NCBI GenBank assembly: GCA_003140235.1
Contig: PLJN01000069.1
Location: 81,854-115,930, forward strand
DNA length: 34,077 bases
Direction of reading: 5' to 3'
From: Acidobacteriaceae bacterium
GTDB lineage: Bacteria; Acidobacteriota; Terriglobia; Terriglobales; Acidobacteriaceae
Below, piece by piece: positions 18,526-27,072 of the stretch. The notes below the pieces were generated by a model. The model did no database searches. It saw nothing but the letters and a program-made list of their open reading frames with translations, and had not been told where the DNA came from. Each line of letters opens with the position of its first letter. The stretch's first letter is position 1. The position numbers were made by a program, and so were the translations under genes.

Positions 18526-20964
18526 CTATTCATCCCGCAGTGCGATGATCGGATCCACGCGGACCGCACTCATCGCCGGTGCCAGAGCGGCCAGAAACGC
18601 CATGGCCAGCAGTACTGCCGTGGCGAGGGAGAATACCAGCAGATCGGTGGGCGCAACTCCGACCAGCAGGCTGCGCAGATAATGTCCGGCCGCTACTGCC
18701 GCGGCCACTCCGATTACGGCCCCAATCAGCGTCAACTGCAACACATACCGAAGCATCAGCCGGAAGATGGCGCTGCGTTGCGATCCCAGGGCCAGGCGCA
18801 CACCAATTTCGTGCGTGCGCTTGCCGACCACAAACGACATCAAGCCATAAATCCCCACGGCCACCAGTACCAGGCCAAGCAGGCCGAGAGTACTAATCAG
18901 CCGCGAGGTTACAAGCTGCACATAAAGCGCTTGCCGCACGTGATCGCGCATGGTCACCAGGTCAATAATGGGCGCATTGGCATTCAAGGCGCGGAGCGTC
19001 TGCCGGAACGGCGTGGCCACTATGCCCGGGTCGGTGGTGGTTTTTACCGCCATTTCCACTTCTCCGTAATCCTGCGCTCTCATGGGCACGAAGAAATACG
19101 GCATCGCATCTTCCTGGATGTCGTTGTATCTGCCATTCTCCGCCACGCCGATCACTTCATATTCTTCGCCGTCGGCACGGTCCAGCCGAAACCGCTGGCC
19201 AACCCCATCCTGGTTCGGCCAGAAGCGCGCCGCCATCTGCTGGTTGACCACCAGCACGCGCGCGTGGGTCTCCACATCGCGGCGGTCAATGGCCCGCCCG
19301 CGAATTATGCGCGTACCCAGGATTTCAAAATAACGGTCCGCCACCGGATCGTAGTGGATGGTTGCGCCCTCGCGGTCCGCGCCCGGGCTTTGCGAAACAA
19401 AAACTTTTTCGGTCAACCCCGAGCCGCTCAGTCCAAAGGGAACGCGGAGTGCGGCGGTTGTCCCGGCGACTCCGGGCAGCGCTTCAATCCTGCGGCGTAA
19501 TTCTTCGGTCAGCCGCATATTCTCGGCATCGCTGTTCAGGTCCGGTGCAAAGTCAATGACCAGCATCGATTGATGGGCATTGAATCCCGGGTCGAGCTTC
19601 AGCCCGTTCCACAACGAGCGCACCAGCAGACCGGCGCTTACCACCAGCACCAGCGAGAGAGCGACCTGGGTCACGACCAGGGCGCTACGCGTGGAAACCC
19701 GTACCCGGCCCGGTTCGGCGCCATGCTGTCTCAAACCGCCCGCCGGGCTCAATTTGGTGGCCAGCAGCGCCGGAATCACCGCAAAAAGCAGAAGCGACAG
19801 CACAACGACAGCCACCGCCATCACGAGGCCTCGAGCACTCACGTATGCGTCCACGCCTGTCGGGACGCTGGTCTGGGGCATGAAGGAAGGAAGCGCTTGC
19901 AGCACGGCCCGCCCGAGCACAAGCGCTGCGGCGCCACCGGCCAGTGCGAGTATGAGGGTTTCGATCAGCAACTGGCGGACAATCCTCCCCCGGCTCGCAC
20001 CCAGAGCAATTCGCGTGGCAATTTCTTTGCGACGGTATTCCGTTCTCGCGATCAGCAGGCTGGCAACGTTAGCGCAGGCAATCAGCAGCACAAGCGCCGC
20101 TACTCCCAGCAGCACCAGTCCAATGGAGGCCACTTCTCCCCGGGTTTGTCCTTCCGGGAGGGCCGTAATTTTCCGGTTAGTGTTGCTCCTCGGGTAGGCC
20201 AGGGCGAGACGCCCCGCAATCGCCGAAAGTTCCGCGCGGGATTGCGGAACCGTGACGTTGTCCTTTAATCGCCCGAAGAGTTCGTAATCCCGAACATTGC
20301 GGTTGACCTGGTTGAAGCGGTCTCCTGGCATCAGTTGCTGCCATGTGGAACGTGGAATCCAGACATCAGGGACCATGAGTGGTTCGGTTCCCCGGAAACC
20401 GCGAGGCAGAACACCGAGCACCACCACCGGCTGCCGGTCCAGCACGATGCTGCGGCCGGCTATCCCCGGGTCGGCATTGAAGGCCCGCCGCCAGAACGGA
20501 TAACTGATCACGATAGGGCGGGTGCCGGAGTTGCGCAGTTCAGATTCAGTAAACGTGCGTCCCCAGGCCGGCGCCGGGCGCAGCACCTCAAAGAAATTGT
20601 CACTGAGCACTGCGGCGGATACCAGCCGGTTCTGTGAGCCGTCGTCATACATTGCGCCGCGCCGTTGCAGCAAGGCCAGCCCCGAAAGAGTTTTGGCACC
20701 GGCGCGCAGGTCTTCGAAATCCGGATAAGAATTGTACCCGCGCTCGATCTCTCCCTGGCTGGCCGGAGAACTCGTGTAAATGCGCACCAGCCGGTCGGCC
20801 TGGGGCACCGGCATGGGCCGGAGCCAAAGCTCGTCCACAAAACTGAAAATGGACACATTGGCGCCAATGCCCAGCGCGAGAGTGATTACAGCAATTGCAG
20901 TGAAGCCCGGTGACTTGCGGAGGACCCGTAACCCGTAGCGAAAATCCTGAAGCAGCGTCCCCAT
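18526..20964 (-). CDS. Acidobacterial-type duplicated orphan permease (MacB/FtsX family)
   Basis: The 812-residue membrane protein starts [42 protein letters not shown], the N-terminal helix of MacB-type permeases. A large periplasmic domain follows (about residues 45-265), then a first FtsX block of three helices ([21 protein letters not shown] and onward, about 270-410). A linker helix near 430 leads to a second periplasmic domain, and a second FtsX block ends the protein (about 690-812). It ends [11 protein letters not shown], the usual DPxxALRxE finish. No ATPase gene is adjacent, as is typical of these orphan permeases, whose substrate is unknown. The start is secure: AAAGGAG stands 6 bases before the ATG. 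Its 3' end abuts the broken permease gene. Confidence 0.92.
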   Translation of the reverse strand: MGTLLQDFRYGLRVLRKSPGFTAIAVITLALGIGANVSIFSFVDELWLRPMPVPQADRLVRIYTSSPASQGEIERGYNSYPDFEDLRAGAKTLSGLALLQRRGAMYDDGSQNRLVSAAVLSDNFFEVLRPAPAWGRTFTESELRNSGTRPIVISYPFWRRAFNADPGIAGRSIVLDRQPVVVLGVLPRGFRGTEPLMVPDVWIPRSTWQQLMPGDRFNQVNRNVRDYELFGRLKDNVTVPQSRAELSAIAGRLALAYPRSNTNRKITALPEGQTRGEVASIGLVLLGVAALVLLIACANVASLLIARTEYRRKEIATRIALGASRGRIVRQLLIETLILALAGGAAALVLGRAVLQALPSFMPQTSVPTGVDAYVSARGLVMAVAVVVLSLLLFAVIPALLATKLSPAGGLRQHGAEPGRVRVSTRSALVVTQVALSLVLVVSAGLLVRSLWNGLKLDPGFNAHQSMLVIDFAPDLNSDAENMRLTEELRRRIEALPGVAGTTAALRVPFGLSGSGLTEKVFVSQSPGADREGATIHYDPVADRYFEILGTRIIRGRAIDRRDVETHARVLVVNQQMAARFWPNQDGVGQRFRLDRADGEEYEVIGVAENGRYNDIQEDAMPYFFVPMRAQDYGEVEMAVKTTTDPGIVATPFRQTLRALNANAPIIDLVTMRDHVRQALYVQLVTSRLISTLGLLGLVLVAVGIYGLMSFVVGKRTHEIGVRLALGSQRSAIFRLMLRYVLQLTLIGAVIGVAAAVAAGHYLRSLLVGVAPTDLLVFSLATAVLLAMAFLAALAPAMSAVRVDPIIALRDE

Positions 20965-21039
20965 ACGAAACTCCTTTGCTGCGCAGCAAAATATTCAGAG
21001 GAAAATGGAACTCTCTTTAAGTTTAGACGATGGGCCTTA

Positions 21040-21537
21040 CTATCTGTGAGCACAATAGAAGAGTTGCAACAAAAAGTTGAGGCGGACCGGAGCGTAGATC
21101 ACATTCGACACGCCTTGCGGTTCTTTCCGTATGGGAGGAATCGGAATTCCCGCGATCAGCTCCGGCGTCTTAGCCGCAGGCTGGCTGGGCGGAGGCGGCG
21201 GAGATACAACAGGCTTGGAAACCGGAGGCGCCAGCTTCTCCAAAGGCGGTACAGGCTGCGCTGGTGTAGGTGGCGGCGCAGCCACGGGACGAACTGCCGG
21301 CGTTTCAGTAACAGTCCGTACGGGAGACGCATCAGCAGTTTGCGGCGCTACCTGCCCTCTTTTGACGGCGTATTCAAACCGGAGACGCAGCTGGTCGAGC
21401 TCCTTGGTCAGACTGGTGATCTTGTCGCCGAGCTCGCGGGCCTCTTGACGGCGGCGTCCATTCACCACCATCGCATAGATGAGCGCGGGCAAGCACAACA
21501 AGAACCAGACGAACAAAGCCAGTATGAAATATCCCAT
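21040..21537 (-). CDS. Short membrane-anchored, coiled-coil and proline-rich protein, possibly truncated
   Basis: The 165-residue product has one N-terminal membrane segment (residues 3-25, YFILALFVWFLLCLPALIYAM) and a charged heptad-like helix (about 30-60, ELGDKITSLTKELDQLRLRFEY). A long Pro/Ala/Val-rich linker (about 75-140) follows, then a short tail that ends abruptly at LLQLFYCAHR. The order of anchor, coiled coil and Pro-rich linker is that of the front end of large DUF2339-type membrane proteins, but the membrane barrel those proteins carry is absent. The end lies 76 bases before the orphan permease gene. I read it as either a small envelope protein or a remnant cut by the same event that truncated the NCS2 gene; neither is proven. 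Confidence 0.5.
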   Translation of the reverse strand: MGYFILALFVWFLLCLPALIYAMVVNGRRRQEARELGDKITSLTKELDQLRLRFEYAVKRGQVAPQTADASPVRTVTETPAVRPVAAPPPTPAQPVPPLEKLAPPVSKPVVSPPPPPSQPAAKTPELIAGIPIPPIRKEPQGVSNVIYAPVRLNFLLQLFYCAHR

Positions 21538-21592
21538 GAGCGTTGTAAGGGCTGAATTGTAGACCGCCCGGACGGGAAAGTCTTGTGGTAAC

Positions 21593-23458
21593 TCAGACAG
21601 TCACGAGCTTGTCGACACTTGGCTGGTTCGAACTTTCGTGTACATCGTACAGGGCGGGACGCTTTTCAGGTTCCCATGTGCCTTTGACTGCAAACATGCC
21701 GCGAACACTGTTGCAGAGATAAACTTCGTCGGCACGGGTAAGATCATTAAGGCTGAGCCTGGCCTCACGCGAAGCCGGCTGTTTTCGCAAAACTCGCGAT
21801 CGAAAGATTCCCGGCAAGAGCCCGCACACCAGGGCTGGCGTTTGCCAAACCCCATCCTTCACGAGAAACACGTTGTGCACGGTCCCTTCCGTCAGTTCGC
21901 CTTTTTCGTTGAGGAACAAGACATCATCGAGTTTCTGGCTTCGAGCTGTCGTTTTTTCTTGATCAAAGACCGACCGATTCGTCGTCTTGTGGAAGAGAAA
22001 GCGGTCCCGGCTGGAAACTTGCTTCCCGGAAATGCCGACCCGGCCGAAGCGCTCCGTGGCGAGAGTGGAATGGGTAATCTCCCAATCTCCATCTCTAGAC
22101 AACGTAATGCGAACTCGTTGCGGTACTTTCGGGAACTCCGCCGCCAGCCTGTGCAACTCAGCGCGCAATCTGCTCTCGTGACAGCGAACGCCGAAATACT
22201 CTGCTGATTTCTTCATTCGCTCCAGGTGGGCTTGAAGAAAGCGATATTGGCCGTGCCAGTAGAGTGTTTCCAAAAGTCTGAACTCCGGTTCGCTCTGTAC
22301 GAGAAATCCGGCTTTCCACTGGCACTCTTCCCACTCCGCCGCAGCGGACGAGTCATGCGTAATGCCGCCGCCTACCCCCATGGTCCTCTCGTTGTGCTGG
22401 ACCACGGCTGTGCGGATCGCCACGTTGAAGCAAGCGCGCTTCGGCGCGACAAATCCGATGGCTCCCGTATACACGCCACGAGATGCGCCTTCGAGCCGGG
22501 CAATATGTTCCATCGCACGAATCTTGGGAGCGCCGGTAACCGAGCCCGAGGGAAACAGGGCGCGCACCACGGATTCGAAGGTCCAACCCTTGATCAACTC
22601 TCCTTCGACTGTAGAAGTCAGTTGCCAGAGTGAGGGATACCGCTCGGCCTCGAACAGTTTCGGCGTCTTGACCGATCCCACGCGGCAAATGCGGCCCAAG
22701 TCGTTGCGCATGAGATCGACAATCATCACGTTCTCAGCGCGGTTCTTCTCGCTCGTGCGCAAACCTTCAGCGGACTGGATGTCATCTTCTAACGAGAGAC
22801 CGCGCGGCGCTGTCCCTTTCATCGGTTTGACTACGATGCGCCCGCCGTCAATCTTGAAGAAGAGTTCCGGAGAAAGCGAGACAATTTGCTCAGCGCCGGT
22901 ATTGACGAAGGCAGCGTAGGGAACGGGATGCCTGCGGAACAGAGAATTGAACAGGTCCCATGCGTCGCAAGCTGTTTTGAAATCCACGCGAGTCGTGAAG
23001 TTGATCTGATAAACCTCGCCTGCCTCGATCAGGCGGCTGATGGCTGCCAGTTTAGCGCGGTACTTATCGCGAGTGATCGCCAGGCTGGAGTCCTGGACAA
23101 CGCTACCCTCGACGCCTTCACCAGAAGAAAGACCGTTGCAGATCAAAGATTTGTCATACAAACCAAACCACGCGAGACGGCCCGGCGCCCGCCCAAGCAG
23201 TGAGTGCAAGCGCGGTTCCAGCGCATAACCTGCTTCGTACGGAAGGAAGCCGGCTACTTCTCCACCGAGTGCTACGTGCTTCTCAACACGACGGAGTGAG
23301 CGTTGAAGTGACTCGATATCTGCAGCAATCAGGACTTCTTGCGGATTTCGGTAGAGCCGCCAGCCCGGGCCATCGCGCAACAGGACGAAGCCCGGTTCCT
23401 GGGCAAACTGCCTGAGAAGAGTAGGATCTGGCACGCGCGGTGGTTGGGCGGCACGCAT
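21593..23458 (-). CDS. Fused aminodeoxychorismate synthase component I and aminodeoxychorismate lyase (PabB-PabC)
   Basis: The 621-residue protein joins two folate-pathway enzymes. Residues about 1-385 form a chorismate-binding domain with PMKGTAPRG, EKNRAENVMIVDLMRNDLGR and PSGSVTGAPKIRAMEHI, which turns chorismate into 4-amino-4-deoxychorismate when a PabA glutaminase supplies ammonia. Residues about 395-621 form a class IV PLP lyase domain (LLETLYWHGQYRFLQAHLERM, a candidate Schiff-base Lys in RFLFHKTTNRS, and NEKGELTEGTVHNVFLV), which releases 4-aminobenzoate and pyruvate. No pabA is seen in the window. The start lies 3 bases after the dus stop, indicating co-transcription. PabBC fusions are known in other bacteria, so the fusion itself is not new. 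Confidence 0.93.
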   Translation of the reverse strand: MRAAQPPRVPDPTLLRQFAQEPGFVLLRDGPGWRLYRNPQEVLIAADIESLQRSLRRVEKHVALGGEVAGFLPYEAGYALEPRLHSLLGRAPGRLAWFGLYDKSLICNGLSSGEGVEGSVVQDSSLAITRDKYRAKLAAISRLIEAGEVYQINFTTRVDFKTACDAWDLFNSLFRRHPVPYAAFVNTGAEQIVSLSPELFFKIDGGRIVVKPMKGTAPRGLSLEDDIQSAEGLRTSEKNRAENVMIVDLMRNDLGRICRVGSVKTPKLFEAERYPSLWQLTSTVEGELIKGWTFESVVRALFPSGSVTGAPKIRAMEHIARLEGASRGVYTGAIGFVAPKRACFNVAIRTAVVQHNERTMGVGGGITHDSSAAAEWEECQWKAGFLVQSEPEFRLLETLYWHGQYRFLQAHLERMKKSAEYFGVRCHESRLRAELHRLAAEFPKVPQRVRITLSRDGDWEITHSTLATERFGRVGISGKQVSSRDRFLFHKTTNRSVFDQEKTTARSQKLDDVLFLNEKGELTEGTVHNVFLVKDGVWQTPALVCGLLPGIFRSRVLRKQPASREARLSLNDLTRADEVYLCNSVRGMFAVKGTWEPEKRPALYDVHESSNQPSVDKLVTV

Positions 23459-23461
23459 ATT

Positions 23462-24637
23462 TCAATCACAGAACGCCGTCTGCAATTCGGTCTCATCATG
23501 CTGCGCGGGAGCTTCGACGGGCACCCGTCCGCTTAGGAGTTCTTCGAAGAAGCGTTCCACGCTGGCCAGAATTGCCGGACCTTCGCGCGCATCGTAGACA
23601 GCGCGGCGCAACAGCGTGCCGTTGGGAACTCCGTGCGTGAACCAGGCGACAAACTGCTTCATCTTGCCCGGCGAGCCGTGCATGTTTTCTTCGACCAGCA
23701 TTTTGAAATATATACGGATCATCTGATAGCGGTCGGCGTCCGTCGGCTGGTCGTAGCGGCCGGTGTCACCGAATTGGCGGATCTGGCGGAAGATCCATGG
23801 ATTCGACGCGGCCGTACGCCCGATCATCACCGCGTCGCAGCCGCTTCCGGCCACCAGCGCCACGGCGTCTTCCGGAGTGCGGATGTCGCCGTTGCCGATC
23901 ACCGGAATGCTCACCGCGCTCTTGACCGCAGCAATCCATTCCCAGCGCGCGTTGCCGCTGTAGCCCTGCTCGCGCGTGCGGGCGTGCAGCGCCACGGCGT
24001 TCAATCCACAGTCCTGCGCCATGCGCGCCAATTCCACGCAGACAATATTTTCGTCATCCCAGCCGAGGCGGAATTTCACGGTGAACGGAATCTTCACCGC
24101 CGCGCGCACCGCTTCAAAGATAGTCTTGATGACCGGCAAATCCTTGAGCAGTCCGGAGCCGCCATTGCATTTGACGACCCGCTTGGCCGGACATCCCAGG
24201 TTCAAGTCCACCAGATCAAAGCCGGCAGCTTCCACGATTTTGGCCGACTCGGACAACGTATAAGGATCACTTCCGAAAAGCTGCGCCGAAATCGGATGCT
24301 CATCGGGATAGAAATGCAGATAGCGCTTGCGCTTCTTCTCCCGTGTGCGAAAGAGGCCGTCGGCCGACGTGAACTCGGTCATGATCAGGCCGCAACCGGA
24401 GATTTCCTTTGGCTGGGCCGTGCGCACTTCTCCCGGCGCCGACATAATGGCTTCCGGCGTCTCCACAAAGCTGGCGTTACGTATGAAGCGGCGAAAAACC
24501 GTGTCCGTTACGCCGGCCATGGGAGCAAGCATGGTTGCGGGCGCAATGCGCACACTACCGATCTGGACAAACTCCGGCACCCGCGCGCCTTGCGGCACAG
24601 CAACGCTGTTGGCCGGATTTTCCCAGAATTTCTTCAT
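23462..24637 (-). CDS. dus: tRNA-dihydrouridine synthase (DusB-like) with an N-terminal insert
   Basis: The enzyme uses FMN and NADPH to reduce uridines in tRNA. The barrel shows LAPMAGVTDTVFRRF, MTEFTSADGL, QLFGSDP, the catalytic Cys149 in DLNLGCPAKRVVKCNGGSG, VKFRLGWDDEN, HARTREQGYSG, PVIGNGDI and VMIGRTAASNPWIFR. The length of 391 residues exceeds the usual 320-350 for two reasons: an N-terminal extension of about 25 residues, and an insert of about 25 residues (53-80) between the first barrel helix and the GCGLIMTEF strand. Lineage-specific inserts may be normal here. It is the first gene of a two-gene unit with pabBC. An inverted-repeat arm begins 7 bases upstream of its start codon. Confidence 0.94.
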   Translation of the reverse strand: MKKFWENPANSVAVPQGARVPEFVQIGSVRIAPATMLAPMAGVTDTVFRRFIRNASFVETPEAIMSAPGEVRTAQPKEISGCGLIMTEFTSADGLFRTREKKRKRYLHFYPDEHPISAQLFGSDPYTLSESAKIVEAAGFDLVDLNLGCPAKRVVKCNGGSGLLKDLPVIKTIFEAVRAAVKIPFTVKFRLGWDDENIVCVELARMAQDCGLNAVALHARTREQGYSGNARWEWIAAVKSAVSIPVIGNGDIRTPEDAVALVAGSGCDAVMIGRTAASNPWIFRQIRQFGDTGRYDQPTDADRYQMIRIYFKMLVEENMHGSPGKMKQFVAWFTHGVPNGTLLRRAVYDAREGPAILASVERFFEELLSGRVPVEAPAQHDETELQTAFCD

Positions 24638-24644
24638 TTTCCTA

Positions 24645-24764
24645 GTCCCGAGCGGAGCGAGGGATCCCCATCATCTTGCACACTCTTAAGGTTAACATCC
24701 CCACGTAATCGTAACCTTAGGTTCCTCGATTTCATAGGGTTCTCTCGCTTCGCTCGAGATGTGA
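24645..24764. repeat. Inverted repeat in the divergent gap upstream of dus
   Basis: The left arm (about 24645-24673, CCCGAGCGGAGCGAGGGA and on) pairs imperfectly with the right arm (about 24734-24764, whose complement reads CTCGAGCGAAGCGAGAGAAC). It is the same family as the outer repeat before selA. It nearly fills the 159-base gap between the divergent dus and beta-propeller genes, so any promoters there must overlap it. AAGGTTAAC and GTAACCTTA at about 24690-24719 form a smaller inner pair. Confidence 0.75.
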
Positions 24765-24796
24765 GAGTTGTTTGCTATCCTTGGTGGCTGATTCCT

Positions 24797-25867
24797 ATGT
24801 CGAAATCCACTTTGTCGCTTCTGTCACTTGCCTTGCTGTCGAGCACTGCAATCGGCCCCAGCCAGCAACCGGCGCCGTCTCTTCGTTACCCGCAGGAGAA
24901 GCACCTGCGCAACGTCCGCCAGCTCACTTTTGGCGGACAGAACGCCGAGGCGTATTTCTCCGCGGACGATAAATACCTGATCTTCCAGCACCAAGGTGAA
25001 GGCGTGGCGTGCGATCAGATCTACACCATCCCGGTTGATACGCCGGACGGCAAACCTGCCACACCGAAACTCGTCAGCACCGGCAAAGGGCGCACCACTT
25101 GCAGCTACTTCTTCCCTGCCGGTGATCGCATTCTGTTTTCGTCCACACATGCGGCCAGCGCGGAGTGTCCACCGAAGCCGGATTATTCGCGCGGCTACGT
25201 CTGGCCGATTTATGACACCTACGACATTTACGCCGCCAAGCCGGACGGCAGCGATCTGCGCCGCCTGACGAATTCGCCCGGCTATGACGCCGAAGCCACC
25301 ATCACGCGCGACGGCAAGAAGATTGTTTTCACGTCCACGCGCAACGGCGATCTCGACATCTACACCATGAATGCCGACGGCAGCCACGTCCGCCAGCTTA
25401 CACATGAGCTGGGCTATGACGGCGGGCCATTCTGGTCGGCTGACGGGAAGAAGATCGTCTATCGCGCCGAGCATCCCAAGACTCCGCAGGAAATCGCCGA
25501 CTACAAAGACCTGCTCTCCAAAGGACTGATTCGTCCCGGCAACCTTGAAATATGGGTGATGGACGCCGGCGGCAACCACAAACACCAGGTCACGAACAAC
25601 GGCGCCGCCAATTTTGCCCCTTATTTTCTTCCCGATGGCAAGCGCATCATCTTCGCGTCGAACGTGGCTGACCCCAAAAATGGCCGGGATTTCGATCTCT
25701 ACATCGTCAATGAAGACGGAACAGGCCTGGAACGGATCACCTACTATCCCGATTTCGACTCGTTCCCGATGTTCACGTCTGACGGCAAGCGGCTGGTATG
25801 GGCGTCAAACCGTAACGGCACTCAGCCGCATGAGACGAATATTTTTATTGCGGATTGGGTGGAGTAG
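24797..25867 (+). CDS. Exported TolB-like beta-propeller protein
   Basis: The ATG at 24797 gives a 356-residue protein with a signal peptide (MSKSTLSLLSLALLSSTAIG). A much longer in-frame opening upstream lies antisense to dus and is not used. The mature part is a chain of PD40/WD40-like blades, for example DGKKIVFTSTRNGDLDIYTMNADGS, SADGKKIVYRAE, PDGKRIIFASN and SDGKRLVWASNRNGT, each about 45 residues apart, as in TolB and the propellers of S9 peptidases. There is no attached hydrolase domain. Propellers of this type bind proteins or peptides in the periplasm; the partner is unknown. Confidence 0.82.
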   Translation: MSKSTLSLLSLALLSSTAIGPSQQPAPSLRYPQEKHLRNVRQLTFGGQNAEAYFSADDKYLIFQHQGEGVACDQIYTIPVDTPDGKPATPKLVSTGKGRTTCSYFFPAGDRILFSSTHAASAECPPKPDYSRGYVWPIYDTYDIYAAKPDGSDLRRLTNSPGYDAEATITRDGKKIVFTSTRNGDLDIYTMNADGSHVRQLTHELGYDGGPFWSADGKKIVYRAEHPKTPQEIADYKDLLSKGLIRPGNLEIWVMDAGGNHKHQVTNNGAANFAPYFLPDGKRIIFASNVADPKNGRDFDLYIVNEDGTGLERITYYPDFDSFPMFTSDGKRLVWASNRNGTQPHETNIFIADWVE

Positions 25868-25935
25868 GTTTGCCGCTGATTAACGCAAAAAACGCGGATT
25901 AGGAATGAAAGCCTTTTATTCGCGACACACTCTTT

Positions 25936-26107
25936 TGATTTGTCATCCTAAGGCGCCGGCCGAAGGATCTGCTTCGCCAGGGTTTCGAGTCGGACAGAAT
26001 GGTCGCCAAGAGACCCTCGTAACGAAGCACGGCAAGAATACGGGTTGCGTTCAGAACCTCATGAGCAGCAAAGCAGATCCTTCGGCTTACGCCTCAGGAT
26101 GACAAGT
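25936..26107. repeat. Long imperfect inverted repeat in the spacer before tsf
   Basis: The left arm (about 25936-25979, with TTTGTCATCCTAAGGCG and CCGAAGGATCTGCTT) pairs with the right arm (about 26064-26107, with AAGCAGATCCTTCGGCTTAC). The arms are over 35 bases each and enclose about 85 bases with no gene. This lies in the 324-base spacer 25868-26191, which otherwise holds a degraded GCCGCGAAT-type remnant (about 25872-25900) and the tsf terminator. Confidence 0.75.
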
Positions 26108-26127
26108 CAAAAAAGTTGTCGTCGATG

Positions 26128-26165
26128 AGAAAAATAAAGGCGGCGCAATTGCGCCACCTTTTTGG
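26128..26165 (-). terminator. Rho-independent terminator after tsf
   Basis: The stem GGTGGCGC/GCGCCGCC (26139-26158 on the minus strand) with an AATT loop is followed on the minus strand by TTTATTTTTC. It lies about 34 bases beyond the tsf stop and should end the ribosomal transcript. The plus strand also has a short T run after the stem, so it may work in both directions. Confidence 0.85.
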
Positions 26166-26191
26166 CTAGAAGCTAGAAGCCAGCAGCTGTC

Positions 26192-26878
26192 TTACTCTGC
26201 TTTCTGATCCTGCTGCGGTTTCGTGATGGCCACCGTCTCGCCGGCATCGCCGACTTTAAAGCGCGCAAACCGCCGGACGAAAATGTTCTCGCCCAGTTTG
26301 CCGATCTTGCTGGCGACCAGTTGGTGGATGGTGATGCCCGGTTCTTTCACAAAGGGCTGGTCCATGAGACAAACCTCTTCGTAGAACTTGGCCATCTTGC
26401 CTTCCACGATTTTTTCCACCACATTGGCTGGCTTGCCGCTTGACGCCGCCTGCGCGCGGTAGATTTCCTTCTCTTTTTCGAAAGCTTCCGGCGTCACGTC
26501 TTCTTTGCGGACAAACTTCGGGTCAGACGCCGCAATGTGCATGGCAATATCTTTCACCAGGTCTTTGAAGTCGTCGGTGCGGGCAACGAAGTCGCTCTCG
26601 CAATTGACTTCGACCAGCACGCCGATCTTGCCTCCGGCATGGATATAGCTGGCGACAGCGCCTTCACTGGTAACGCGCGTGGCCTTCTTGGCGGCGGTAT
26701 TGATGCCCAGCTTGCGCAGATGGTCCACGGCAGCGGCCTCATCGCCTTTGCAGGCTTCGAGCGCTTTTTTGCAATCCATCATGGGCGCGCCGGTGCGCTC
26801 ACGCAGCTTGCGTACCTGGTCTGCGGAAATACTTGGTTTCTTGGGATCGTTCTCGCCGGGTGTTGCCGTAGTCGTCAT
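26192..26878 (-). CDS. tsf: Elongation factor Ts
   Basis: EF-Ts is the nucleotide-exchange factor for EF-Tu. The protein has the N-terminal UBA-like helices (SADQVRKLRERTGAPMMDCKKAL), then SEGAVASYIHAGGKIGVLVEVNCESDFVART with the EF-Tu-contacting core (NCESDFV where most have NCETDFV), IAMHIAA, and a C-terminal LDQPFVK-like block (CLMDQPFVKEPGITI). At 228 residues it is the short form, as in Thermus, lacking much of the longer second core subdomain of E. coli EF-Ts. About 15 extra residues precede the conserved start. GGAAGG lies about 10 bases before the ATG. It is the last gene of the ribosomal cluster. Confidence 0.97.
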   Translation of the reverse strand: MTTTATPGENDPKKPSISADQVRKLRERTGAPMMDCKKALEACKGDEAAAVDHLRKLGINTAAKKATRVTSEGAVASYIHAGGKIGVLVEVNCESDFVARTDDFKDLVKDIAMHIAASDPKFVRKEDVTPEAFEKEKEIYRAQAASSGKPANVVEKIVEGKMAKFYEEVCLMDQPFVKEPGITIHQLVASKIGKLGENIFVRRFARFKVGDAGETVAITKPQQDQKAE

Positions 26879-26947
26879 TGGAATTGGACCTTCCGTCTTT
26901 CTGAAATATTGCTAATGTAAATTCTGGATTGTTGGATACAACTCTCC

Positions 26948-26969
26948 CCGCGAAAGTACGCTTTCGCGG
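26948..26969. promoter_or_regulatory. Perfect hairpin between rpsB and tsf
   Basis: CCGCGAAAG and CTTTCGCGG form a perfect 9-base stem with a TACG loop in the 194-base rpsB-tsf spacer. No T run follows on the minus strand, so it is more likely an RNA-processing, stability or attenuation element than a full terminator. Confidence 0.5.
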
Positions 26970-27072
26970 AGACTGAAAACATGTGGCTTGATGGCCTTGC
27001 GGACTTGCGGACTTGCACTGGCAGCGACCTGCAGCTGATATCGCTGATATCGTCGCTGATATCAATGACGGA

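Noticed and set aside
18151-19500. 449-codon plus-strand frame that begins with NCS2 permease sequence
   Set aside because: Only the first 50 or so residues match the permease. The rest is antisense to the orphan permease gene, so it is not one real protein.
18526-20964. Complete MacB-type efflux system
   Set aside because: No ABC ATPase or membrane-fusion protein gene is adjacent; this is an orphan permease.
21046-21555. 169-codon plus-strand Arg-rich frame
   Set aside because: It is antisense to the coiled-coil, Pro-rich protein. The Arg richness is the complement of the Pro codons.
23633-24796. Extension of the beta-propeller gene upstream of 24797
   Set aside because: It runs antisense through dus and an inverted repeat. 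The ATG at 24797 with a signal peptide is the natural start.
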